A stretch of DNA of 29,350 nt. Source: JAWOGN01 sp046496815 (lineage in GTDB: Bacteria > Desulfobacterota > DSM-4660 > Desulfatiglandales > Desulfatiglandaceae). Both the position numbers and the translations under genes were made by a program. The notes under the pieces are model-generated. The model had not been told where the DNA came from. It worked only from the letters and a program-made list of their open reading frames with translations, and searched no databases. The first letter of the stretch is position 1, and each line of letters opens with the position of its first letter. Below, one piece after another: positions 1-7,545 of this stretch. The stretch spans positions 1 to 29,350 of the forward strand of contig JAWOGN010000009.1 of the NCBI GenBank assembly GCA_046496815.1, in the 5' to 3' direction.

Positions 1-840
1 TACAGTGTCGAAAATGCCAGACTTTACGAAAATTTGAGGGTATCCAACACGGAACTGGAAAATGCACTGGAAACTCAAAAGAAAGCTCAAGAGCAGATGC
101 TGACGTCTGCAAGAATGGCGGTGTTTGGAGAGTTGTCTTTGAACATTGCCCATGAGTTGAATAATCCGCTTACAGGCATTTTGGGTTACACGGATCTCAT
201 TCTCAATACGGCTGAAGACGATAGTCAACTCCGGGAGATGATGCAAAGAATTCGTACACAGGCCGTCAGGGCAAGCAACATCACACGAAACCTTCTGGAT
301 TTTGTAAGTATCGAAGCAGGATCAAGGGTCAAGACCGATTTAAATGAACTTGTTAAGAAAGTGTTCTTATTGGCTCGAGGCAGATTGCGTGATAGTGGTA
401 TTCAACTTGAGATTAAATTGGCTGACAGATCGCTGCCTATTATGGCAGAGCCGGCTCAAATTTTACAGGTGTTTTTCAATCTTCTGAGTAACGCCTTGAA
501 TGCCATGACAGGGGCATTTGAGATATCTCTCGGGTCGGAGGAAAATGGTCTTGATAACGGCAACCCGCGTCTCTTGCTTAGAGTGGAAACCGGTGTAAAA
601 GATGCCGAGGCCTATGTGTCCTTCAAAGATACCGGAACGGGGATATCGCCGAAGCATCTGCCAAGGATTTTTGAACCCTTTTATTCAACTCAAGACAAAC
701 TGAGTGAAGTGGGACTTGGCCTCTGGGTGAGTCATCGGATCATCAGGGCGCACGGAGGGGTTATCCGTGTCAGGAGCACTCCGGAAAAGGGAAGTACGTT
801 TGTTGTTTTCCTGCCATTGGCCGGCAATATGGTCACTTGA
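1..840 (+). CDS. GAF-type sensor histidine kinase, 5' end outside window
   Basis: The reading frame is open from base 1. Its first residues (YSVENARLYENL) are the usual end of a GAF sensory domain, so the gene starts upstream of the window; the TTG at 34 is only an internal codon. A short coiled linker leads to the HisKA dimerisation helix with the H-box NIAHELNNPLTG, whose phospho-accepting His codon is at 151-153. The HATPase domain follows, with N-box FFNLLSNALNAM, G1 box DTGTGIS, F-box IFEPFYST and G2 box GLGLWVSH. The visible part lacks transmembrane segments, so it is probably cytosolic or attached through a missing N-terminus. The next gene, 77 bases on, encodes a receiver-cyclase and is the obvious phosphotransfer partner, although that pairing is inferred from position only. 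Confidence 0.9.
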   Translation, partial: YSVENARLYENLRVSNTELENALETQKKAQEQMLTSARMAVFGELSLNIAHELNNPLTGILGYTDLILNTAEDDSQLREMMQRIRTQAVRASNITRNLLDFVSIEAGSRVKTDLNELVKKVFLLARGRLRDSGIQLEIKLADRSLPIMAEPAQILQVFFNLLSNALNAMTGAFEISLGSEENGLDNGNPRLLLRVETGVKDAEAYVSFKDTGTGISPKHLPRIFEPFYSTQDKLSEVGLGLWVSHRIIRAHGGVIRVRSTPEKGSTFVVFLPLAGNMVT

Positions 841-917
841 GGTAATTTCCTTTTTGGAAGTATTTCGAGGCCACCTTCCATCGCCCAACCCGGGCATGTA
901 TCAATCGGACGCGAAAG

Positions 918-2471
918 ATGCCGATGGCACAAAAAAGAGTCCTCGTTGTAGACGATGAAGAAATGATTGTGGATGTGTGCCGGCGTGTACTCACGCGAGA
1001 GGGGTACCATGTCTTTGGTGCATCCAGTGCCGAAGAAGCGCTGAAAATGTCGAGTGGTGAGCCTTTTCACCTGGCGGTGATGGACATGTTGATGCCTGGA
1101 ATGGACGGTTTGGAGGCATATCCAGCCCTCAAACAATATCATCCCGACATTTTAGGCATTCTAATATCGGGCCACGGTACCATGGATACGGCAATTCAAG
1201 CGATGGAACACGGTTTCAGCGGCTTTATCAGAAAGCCGTTCACACCCATGGAGTTGATCCATGTTGTCAAAGACGCATTTGACAAAGCGAAACTCAGGGA
1301 GGAAAACACCCGTCTTAAAACACTTATTCCTCTTTATCTGATGGGGCAGAAATTTTCGGAATCTCAAACAAAAGAACAAATCCTCGACGACCTTATGGAA
1401 ACCGTTTCCAACCAAACGGCTACCGAAGATATTTCCGTGATGCTTTGGGACGAGGCGGCGTGCCGTCTGCGGATTGTCGCTGCAACGCGTTTTCGGGGAC
1501 AAACGGCCAAGGATATTCGCTCAAAAGAAGAGGCTTGGATCGCCGATAGGGTATTTCAAAGCGGCAAACCCTTCATTATTAGCGGGGCCGCAAAAAACAA
1601 TTCAAAGCTTGCATCTTTCCTGCGATCCCGGAACATTGCGGCAACCATCACAGTTCCGCTCAAGGCGAGAGACAAAGCGTTGGGAGTTTTAACCGTCAAC
1701 CGGGTGAATGCGGGGTCCCCTTTCAGTCAATCCGATGTTGAAATGCTCTCGGTCATTTGTAGCCAAGCAGGCATGGCGTTGGAACATGTTCGGATCATGG
1801 AAGAAAGAGCGGAAAAAGTCAGGATGCGAACCCTCTTTGAACAGTATGTCGCACCGGAAGTGGCTGAAGTCCTTATTTCTCATGGGCAGAATCCCATGGA
1901 GGTGGGTGAAATCAAATATATCACTGTCCTTTTCGCGGACATCAGAAGGTTTACCCCGCTGGTGCAACACCTATCCCTGAAAATGCTTCGGGCGTTCCTG
2001 AATAGCTTTTTTGACCTGTTGACGGACGTCATATTCAAGCACCAGGGTACTTTAGATAAATTCATGGGAGACGCAGTGCTTGCCATTTTCGGGGCTCCCA
2101 TTCGACTGAATGCGCCGGGTAAAGCGGCTGTTTCTGCGGCCATCGAGACGCTGAGAAGGTTCGATAAGATTCGGGAAGTCTGGACATCCAAAGACAGGCA
2201 TTTTGGGCGCGTTGGTCTCGGAATCGGCATCAGCTCCGGCGAGATGTTCCTGGGAAATGTGGGTTCTCAGAAAAGACTCGATTACACGGTTATCGGCACG
2301 GACGTCAACCTCGCACAACGGCTGGCATCGGAAGCAGCATCCGGACAAATACTGATCACCGAAAGCGTAAGCGCGCAACTGGATTCTCAGTTTCTTCTCA
2401 CGGAGGAGTCTTCCCGCTTGCTTCGGGGCATAGAAAAACCTGTCACGGTTTTATCCGTCGGAAGCCAATAA
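918..2471 (+). CDS. response regulator: receiver-GAF-class III adenylate/guanylate cyclase
   Basis: 517 residues in three parts. The receiver (about 6-120) carries the acidic pair D12/D13, phospho-acceptor D56 in VMDMLMPGMDG and K106 in RKPF. A GAF domain covers about 150-290. A class III cyclase catalytic domain covers about 333-470. Metal-binding aspartates are D341 (LFADIRRFT) and D385 (KFMGDAVLAIFG). The base-selecting pair reads K381 and T457, a Lys/Thr combination seen in bacterial adenylate cyclases. The transition-state residues N464 and R468 are present, so the enzyme should be active and is more likely to make cAMP than cGMP. Start: ATG 918 or ATG 924 (MAQKRVLVVDDE); no strong Shine-Dalgarno decides between them. 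It probably converts the signal from the preceding kinase into a cyclic nucleotide. Transcription ends toward a T-run at 2491-2498. Confidence 0.92.
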   Translation: MPMAQKRVLVVDDEEMIVDVCRRVLTREGYHVFGASSAEEALKMSSGEPFHLAVMDMLMPGMDGLEAYPALKQYHPDILGILISGHGTMDTAIQAMEHGFSGFIRKPFTPMELIHVVKDAFDKAKLREENTRLKTLIPLYLMGQKFSESQTKEQILDDLMETVSNQTATEDISVMLWDEAACRLRIVAATRFRGQTAKDIRSKEEAWIADRVFQSGKPFIISGAAKNNSKLASFLRSRNIAATITVPLKARDKALGVLTVNRVNAGSPFSQSDVEMLSVICSQAGMALEHVRIMEERAEKVRMRTLFEQYVAPEVAEVLISHGQNPMEVGEIKYITVLFADIRRFTPLVQHLSLKMLRAFLNSFFDLLTDVIFKHQGTLDKFMGDAVLAIFGAPIRLNAPGKAAVSAAIETLRRFDKIREVWTSKDRHFGRVGLGIGISSGEMFLGNVGSQKRLDYTVIGTDVNLAQRLASEAASGQILITESVSAQLDSQFLLTEESSRLLRGIEKPVTVLSVGSQ

Positions 2472-2497
2472 ACCGGCCTTCAGGAGGGTGTTTTTTT

Positions 2498-4069
2498 TCA
2501 GGCATGAGATGGATTTGGAACACGCCTTTCCGGTGCCGACACGAAGTAGTCAAGAATGCTTTCTCTTAAGGAATCAATTGTGTATTCGGGTGCTATGAGA
2601 TCCACCTTGAATCCCTTCATCTGTGCGGTTTTCGCGGTAATCGGCCCGATACAGGCCACTGCAACCGCCCGCATCCATTCGACCAGTCGGTCATGATCAA
2701 CGTCGAACATGTCTACGAAGTTAAGGACTGTGGAGGAACTCGTGAAAGTCACCATATGTATGGTTCCATTTTTAAGCATTTTTCGCACCCTTTTCGTATC
2801 GTATTCAGGTTTGACGGTCTGATATGCCGACACGACATCCACGTGAGCCCCCATTTTTCTTAATTCCTCAGGCAACGTTTCTCTTGCCTGCGCAGCTCTT
2901 GGAAGCAGAATTCGTGCTCCCTTTATCTGCCATACTTTGAGCGCCTCCACAATTGCTTCAGCCCGATATTCATCGGGCATCAAGTCCAATCGAATACCCA
3001 GTTCATGCCATCTCTCCGCTGTCTTCGGGCCGATCGCTCCAATCCTCACCCCCTTGAGATCTCTCACATCTTTTCGAACCGCCGCAAGCCGATTCAAAAA
3101 ATATTTGACCCCGTTTGGAGAGGTAAAAAGCAGCCAATTGTAGGTTTCTATGTTCTGAATCGCACGATCAAGAGCGTTCCATTTCTCCGGCGGAACGATT
3201 TCTATGGTGGGGAACTCGATGCAATCCGCTCCCAGCGTGACGAGACTTTCCAGGAAGCCGCTCGCCTGCTCCCTTGCCCGGGTAACGACAATTCGCTTTC
3301 CAAAGAGCGGCGTGTTTTCGAACCAATTCAGTTGGTTCCTCAGGTTTACCACACCTCCCACAACAATAACGGCCGGAGGTTTCAGGTCATTGTCTTCGGC
3401 CAATCGTGCGATATTCCGTAGTGTCCCCACCAGGGTTTTTTGTTCCGTGAGGGTTCCGCTTCGGATTACAGCAACGGGCGTATCCGGAGGTCGTCCGTGT
3501 TTCAAGAGGGTTTCAGCGATGCGAGGTAGATTTCCAACTCCCATGAGGAACACCAGGGTGCCGATACCCGTTGTCAGTTTATCCCACGCAATGTCGGTTT
3601 CTTCTTTGTGGGGGTCTTCATGGCCCGTTATGAAGGCAACGGTGGACGTGTAGCCTCGATGGGTCAGCGGGATTCCTGCATACGCCGGCACAGCGATCGC
3701 GGATGTGATTCCCGGAACCACCTCAAAACTCAACCCCGCCTTGGCAAGTTCCAGCGCTTCCTCGCCGCCCCTTCCAAAAATAAAAGGGTCTCCGCCCTTC
3801 AGCCTGACAACACACCGTCCTTGCTGTGCACGCTCTACGATCAGCGAGTTGATTTTTCCCTGACTCAAGGTATGATTGCCGCCCTTTTTCCCCACGTAGA
3901 TCCTCTCCGCATCGACATCGGCGTATCTCAGGAAAATGCGGTTCGCCAGGTTGTCATAGATGACCACATCGGCTTGTGACAAACATTTTTTGGCTCGCAA
4001 AGTCAGGAGTCCCGGATCCCCCGGACCGGCTCCCACCAGGTAAACCTTGCCCTTTTTGCTGATCGCCAT
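2498..4069 (-). CDS. cobA-hemD: uroporphyrinogen-III C-methyltransferase / uroporphyrinogen-III synthase fusion
   Basis: 523 residues with two enzymes. Residues 6-245 are the SAM-dependent uroporphyrinogen III methylase that makes precorrin-2, with VGAGPGDPG (12-20), GGDPFIFGRGGEE (92-104), PGITSAIAVPAYAGIPLTHR (119-138) and FLMGV (174-178). From about 255 (FGKRIVVTRAREQA) the protein is HemD, which closes hydroxymethylbilane to uroporphyrinogen III. There is no CysG-type dehydrogenase part, so oxidation and chelation to sirohydrochlorin/siroheme must be done elsewhere. The start is fixed by GGAGGT seven bases before ATG 4069. It lies 98 bases downstream of hemC on the same strand, so the product of HemC passes directly to this protein. 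Such fusions are known in anaerobes. In sulfate reducers siroheme is also the entry to an alternative haem route; that role is inferred here. Confidence 0.95.
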   Translation of the reverse strand: MAISKKGKVYLVGAGPGDPGLLTLRAKKCLSQADVVIYDNLANRIFLRYADVDAERIYVGKKGGNHTLSQGKINSLIVERAQQGRCVVRLKGGDPFIFGRGGEEALELAKAGLSFEVVPGITSAIAVPAYAGIPLTHRGYTSTVAFITGHEDPHKEETDIAWDKLTTGIGTLVFLMGVGNLPRIAETLLKHGRPPDTPVAVIRSGTLTEQKTLVGTLRNIARLAEDNDLKPPAVIVVGGVVNLRNQLNWFENTPLFGKRIVVTRAREQASGFLESLVTLGADCIEFPTIEIVPPEKWNALDRAIQNIETYNWLLFTSPNGVKYFLNRLAAVRKDVRDLKGVRIGAIGPKTAERWHELGIRLDLMPDEYRAEAIVEALKVWQIKGARILLPRAAQARETLPEELRKMGAHVDVVSAYQTVKPEYDTKRVRKMLKNGTIHMVTFTSSSTVLNFVDMFDVDHDRLVEWMRAVAVACIGPITAKTAQMKGFKVDLIAPEYTIDSLRESILDYFVSAPERRVPNPSHA

Positions 4070-4167
4070 TTAGAGTACCTCCGACGTATTGGTTGAACGG
4101 ATTGCCGGGACGTGGGAGTTGTTTCACGGTTCGGCTCGACCCAGGATATAACCCCTTTGACCCTGAA

Positions 4168-5121
4168 TTACGGATCCGTACCATAAATTTCAGCCAAAAT
4201 TTTGTCCGCTCCTGCACCGAGCAAGTTCCTGGCCAAATTGATACCGAGGCCTTTCGCGTCATCTTTGTCACCGGTCAGCTGATCTCTCAAAAGGCGGGAT
4301 CCGTCCAGTTCGGCAACCATTCCCTCCAGACGCAACCGCCGTCCATTTAACCGGGCAAAAGCGGCAATGGGAACTTGGCAACCGCCCTTAAGCTCTTTCA
4401 GGAAAGCTCTTTCGGCTTCGACGGTGATTCGGGTGGGTTCATGATTCAGAAAATTAAGGAAACCTATGGTTTTCGTATCGTGGGCTCGGAGCTCCAGACC
4501 CAATGCGCCCTGCCCGATCGCCGGCAACATGAGGTCCGTGGAAAACACCTGACTTATTCGATCCGCTAAACCAAAGCGTTTGAGCCCGGCAGTGGCCAGA
4601 ATAATCGCCTGGAATTCTCCATCCGCCAGCTTTCGAAGCCGGGTATCGACGTTTCCCCTCAAGGAAATCACGTCCAGATCCGGTCGGGCATTTAGCAGTT
4701 GGGCGGTGCGCCTGAGACTACTGGTGCCCAATCGAGCCCCCTGTGGGAGCGAATTAAATCTTCGGCACCGGGTTGAAACGAACGCATCCCGCGGGTCTTC
4801 TCGCTCCGGGAAGATCGAAAGCGAAAGGCCCTCCGGCAATTCAGCGGGCACATCTTTCATGCTGTGAACGGCCAGATCGATTCTTCCATTGAGCAGTGCC
4901 TCTTCGATTTCTTTGACAAAAAGACCTTTACCTCCCACTTTGCTCAAGGGGGAATCCAGAATCGTGTCTCCTGTGGTTCTGATGGTTACGAGTTCAACCC
5001 GTGCATTCGGGTATTTCCGTTCAATCTTTGCTTTGACCCACCTGCTCTGTAAAAGGGCGAGCTTGCTTCCTCTGGTGCCGATTTTCAAGCTTTTAACTGA
5101 TTTTGTTTTTCCAATATCCAT
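4168..5121 (-). CDS. hemC: porphobilinogen deaminase (hydroxymethylbilane synthase)
   Basis: 317 residues, the normal family length. It joins four porphobilinogen units into hydroxymethylbilane in the cytosol. Key features are the N-terminal IGTRGSKLALLQ, the catalytic Asp90 in HSMKD, the cofactor-binding stretch LRRTAQLLNARPDL with SLRGNVDTRLRKL, and Cys248 in GGCQVPIAAFA, which carries the dipyrromethane cofactor. Everything needed for activity is visible. The ATG at 5121 is 41 bases after the ispD stop and the cobA-hemD start is 98 bases beyond the hemC stop, so the three genes probably form one transcript. No hemA or hemB is in the window. Confidence 0.97.
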   Translation of the reverse strand: MDIGKTKSVKSLKIGTRGSKLALLQSRWVKAKIERKYPNARVELVTIRTTGDTILDSPLSKVGGKGLFVKEIEEALLNGRIDLAVHSMKDVPAELPEGLSLSIFPEREDPRDAFVSTRCRRFNSLPQGARLGTSSLRRTAQLLNARPDLDVISLRGNVDTRLRKLADGEFQAIILATAGLKRFGLADRISQVFSTDLMLPAIGQGALGLELRAHDTKTIGFLNFLNHEPTRITVEAERAFLKELKGGCQVPIAAFARLNGRRLRLEGMVAELDGSRLLRDQLTGDKDDAKGLGINLARNLLGAGADKILAEIYGTDP

Positions 5122-5162
5122 TGGATCCGGCGGTTCTTGGGGTCCCTGCCCTCTTCATGCAC

Positions 5163-5894
5163 CTATGGGTGGCTGAGGAGGAAGCGAGCCAGTTCCAAGT
5201 CGTAAGGCGTTGTCACTTTAATATTCCGTTCAGAGCCCTCAATTACGGTAACGGGAATTCCCAGCTTTTCGATCAGAGAGGAATCGTCTGTGGCCGCATC
5301 CCATCCCTCTCGATAGGCTTTCAGGTGAGCCGTGGCAATATCCTCATAACGAAACACCTGGGGGGTTTGAACCAGCCACACCTCTTGGCGTTTGATGGTC
5401 CGCATCACCTCCCGGTGTCTGTTCACCGATTTGACGGTTTCTTTGGCAGGCAGGGCAGTGATAACCGCCCGGTGGGATCTTCCCGCTGAAACCACTCTTT
5501 GGATGAATGTCCGATCCACCAGAGGGCGCGCACCATCATGAATCACAACCAAACCACACGCACTCCCAATTGCTTCGAGACCCAAGCGCACGGAGTCTTG
5601 GCGTCGTTTCCCACCAGAAACCACGCTTTGGACCTTTTCCAAACCGAACTTTTCTACGATTTTTCTTTTGCAGAAATCCACGTCATGTCCAGGGACCACC
5701 AAAACGATGGCATCCACTGCAGGACAATCCTGAAAAGGCTGAAGCGTCACCGCCAAGAGCGGTCGATTGTCAAGCTCTACGAATTGTTTGGCCGGCTCCC
5801 GCCCCATGCGAATACCGGCTCCCGCCGCAGGAATAACGGCAACCGCCCTGCCTTTGTTCCGGGGAAGTTCGTTTGTTTCAGACCCTAAACACAT
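5163..5894 (-). CDS. ispD: 2-C-methyl-D-erythritol 4-phosphate cytidylyltransferase
   Basis: 243 residues. It couples MEP to CTP, giving CDP-ME in the non-mevalonate isoprenoid pathway. Evidence: the nucleotide-binding loop IPAAGAGIRMG with K36 in the EPAKQF motif, VVSGGKRRQDSV, VVIHDGARPLV, QTPQVFRYE, TDDSSLIE and GSERNIKVTTPYDLELA. The motif order and spacing match IspD throughout. ATG 5894 has AGGG eight bases upstream; about 16 residues precede the first conserved motif, slightly longer than usual, so a later start is possible. ispF, often beside or fused to ispD, is not here. It is the first gene of the ispD-hemC-cobA-hemD set, downstream of a strong terminator that insulates it from the Rho_N-like gene. 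Confidence 0.96.
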   Translation of the reverse strand: MCLGSETNELPRNKGRAVAVIPAAGAGIRMGREPAKQFVELDNRPLLAVTLQPFQDCPAVDAIVLVVPGHDVDFCKRKIVEKFGLEKVQSVVSGGKRRQDSVRLGLEAIGSACGLVVIHDGARPLVDRTFIQRVVSAGRSHRAVITALPAKETVKSVNRHREVMRTIKRQEVWLVQTPQVFRYEDIATAHLKAYREGWDAATDDSSLIEKLGIPVTVIEGSERNIKVTTPYDLELARFLLSHP

Positions 5895-5948
5895 CCAATA
5901 CCCTTTAGCATTCAGCCCCGGCGTTGATTCAGGGCAGGCGTGACGGAC

Positions 5949-5993
5949 AAAAAAACAAAAGCAGGTCTCGGGAGCCCAGGCCCTGAGACCTGC
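5949..5993 (-). terminator. Rho-independent terminator after the Rho_N-like gene
   Basis: On the minus strand GCAGGTCTC pairs perfectly with GAGACCTGC (plus-strand arms 5961-5969 and 5985-5993). The stem is extended by three G:C pairs across one bulged base, has an eight-base loop, and is followed by an almost unbroken T tract (plus strand A-run at 5949-5960). It starts 18 bases after the stop of the gene ending at 6012 and precedes ispD, whose promoter should therefore lie between about 5895 and 5945. Confidence 0.9.
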
Positions 5994-6011
5994 TCGGAAG
6001 CGCCGGGGATT

Positions 6012-6551
6012 TCAACCCTGAGGAACTTTTCTCGTTTGCTTTTTCAACCGATTGATTCGGCGCCGGAAAATATTTACCTTCTGATACTCCTCGGCTTCGC
6101 GAGCCATCTTTTTTTCTTTTCTCAGCCCGGCGATTTTCTCCTTTAAGTCCCTTACACTCCTCGTCGCTTTGACGCGCTTTCTTTTTCTTCTTTTCGCAGT
6201 GCCCGCATCCTCAATGCCTCTGTATTCTCTGATAACATCAAGTAATTGCTCCTTTTTCATTGCGTGAACGCCGGTCACCCCCGGAATTTCAAGCGCGATC
6301 TCTCTTAACTCCTTGGCTGTCATCTTTTCCACAGGTTTTTCTGATTCCGTCTCTTCCGCCTTTTCCCCCTCTTTCTCCTTCTGCTTTCCAAGAGCGACGA
6401 GCAATTCGTCTTTTTCCATGGCGTCGACCCCGGTAAGCTCAGGAGTGTCCTTCGCGATCTCCCTTAATTGATTCAGCGTCATTTCTTCTAAGGGCGTCTC
6501 TAAATGGGGCTGTTCTCCCCCGCCTTCTTCCTTTTTGATGTCTTCTTCCAT
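6012..6551 (-). CDS. small charged protein with two Rho_N-like motifs
   Basis: 179 residues, very rich in Lys and Glu. Two copies of a motif of about 35 residues are visible: MTLNQLREIAKDTPELTGVD (residues 24-43, then AMEKDELLVAL) and MTAKELREIALEIPGVTGVH (78-97, then AMKKEQLLDVI). They match the helical Rho N-terminal (SAP-like) domain, usually a nucleic-acid-binding or Rho-associated module. The rest is a basic stretch (KRRKRKRVKA) and a coiled-coil tail (LKEKIAGLRKEKKMA, FRRRINRLKKQTRK). No enzyme motif, signal peptide or membrane segment is seen. GGGAGA lies about eight bases before ATG 6551. It is a single-gene unit with its own terminator and an inverted repeat in its leader. Function unknown; RNA/DNA binding is inferred from the motif. 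Confidence 0.75.
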   Translation of the reverse strand: MEEDIKKEEGGGEQPHLETPLEEMTLNQLREIAKDTPELTGVDAMEKDELLVALGKQKEKEGEKAEETESEKPVEKMTAKELREIALEIPGVTGVHAMKKEQLLDVIREYRGIEDAGTAKRRKRKRVKATRSVRDLKEKIAGLRKEKKMAREAEEYQKVNIFRRRINRLKKQTRKVPQG

Positions 6552-6580
6552 GTATTAGTCTCCCGGTTTTTTCGATTACA

Positions 6581-6614
6581 GTTTCAGAATTCTCTCGCCT
6601 AAAGGCGTTGAAAC
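6581..6614 (-). promoter_or_regulatory. nested inverted repeat in the leader of the Rho_N-like gene
   Basis: Thirty bases upstream of the start codon the plus strand reads GTTTCA (6581-6586) and TGAAAC (6609-6614), enclosing a second palindrome CGCCTAAAGGCG (6596-6607). A TATAAT hexamer lies on the minus strand at 6649-6654, placed to serve as the -10 box, but I find no convincing -35. The repeat would therefore be in the 5' untranslated RNA, as an operator or an RNA hairpin. Confidence 0.45.
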
Positions 6615-6792
6615 ACTAATAAGATTCAAACAAAAAATGCGATGGATAATTATAGATCAGATGCCGGTCTTATGATTTAGCCTGAGCGTTCAGCATAGAA
6701 AGCTTTATCTGCAAGCTTAAACCAAAGCCGTTTGATTCGGATCTTGAAAACCACCGAGGGCCTTAGGCGAATCCAGTTTCACATGGCATGCC

Positions 6793-7530
6793 CTATGTCT
6801 TTTTCATGAAAGGTGTTATTAAATCGATCGGTATGGGGAAAAAAGTCGTTGTACTGCTTTCGGAAGATATCTCCCTGAGGGTCTGGAGGTATCTCAGCTG
6901 CAACGCCTCAGGGTGCTCCGATATGATTCCGGCCGCCTCCGCCAAACGCGCCGCGGCCTGAAATTCTCCTTCCGCATTGATAACCTTGGCTCGCCGCTCC
7001 CGTTCGGCTTCCGCCTGTTTGGCCATGGCGCGTTGCATCTCCTGCGGAAGGTCAATGTGTTTCACCTCAACGGCCGTGACTTTTATCCCCCATGGGTCGG
7101 TGTGCTTGTCCAGAATGCTCGTCAACTCCGCGTTGATTTTTTCTCTTTCCGACAGCAATTCATCCAGCTCAACCTGCCCACATACGCTCCGCAGGGTCGT
7201 TTGGGCCAACTGGGATGTGGCAAAGAGGAAATTCTCCACCTCGATGGTGGCATTGGTGGGGTCCATGACCCGGAAATAGATGACCGCGTTTACTTTAACG
7301 GAGACGTTATCCCGCGTAATCACATCCTGGGCGGGTACGTCCATGGTCACAAGTCGCAGACTCACTTTGACCATCTTATCAATGATTGGAATGAGAATGA
7401 TCAGCCCCGGACCTTTGGTCTTGATCACGCGGCCCAGACGAAAGATTACGCCTCGTTCATACTCCTTTAAGATTCGAATGGCTGAAGACAGAAAAAGCAC
7501 AATCAGCACGATCGCCAGAATGTAAAACAT
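6793..7530 (-). CDS. slipin (stomatin/prohibitin-like SPFH membrane protein)
   Basis: 245 residues. One N-terminal hydrophobic segment (about 2-18) is followed by an SPFH domain: YERGVIFRLGRV, KGPGLIILIPIID, VPAQDVITRDNVSVKVNAVI and TLRSVCGQVELDELLSER. A coiled-coil part follows (MAKQAEAERERRAKVINAEG) with the C-terminal LRYLQTLREISSE. Slipins oligomerise at the membrane and are scaffolds or partners of NfeD proteases; the archaeal PH1511/PH1510 pair is the classic case. Here the gene starts 15 bases after the nfeD stop, with GGGGGA as ribosome binding site, which is the usual arrangement. It is the last gene of the operon. No clear terminator follows; 6552-6792 is otherwise non-coding. Confidence 0.93.
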   Translation of the reverse strand: MFYILAIVLIVLFLSSAIRILKEYERGVIFRLGRVIKTKGPGLIILIPIIDKMVKVSLRLVTMDVPAQDVITRDNVSVKVNAVIYFRVMDPTNATIEVENFLFATSQLAQTTLRSVCGQVELDELLSEREKINAELTSILDKHTDPWGIKVTAVEVKHIDLPQEMQRAMAKQAEAERERRAKVINAEGEFQAAARLAEAAGIISEHPEALQLRYLQTLREISSESSTTTFFPIPIDLITPFMKKT

Positions 7531-7545
7531 ATTGTCCCCCTTTGT

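Noticed and set aside
2472..2498. Terminator between the cyclase gene and cobA-hemD
   Set aside because: A T-run is present at 2491-2498, but the preceding sequence forms only a three-pair stem.
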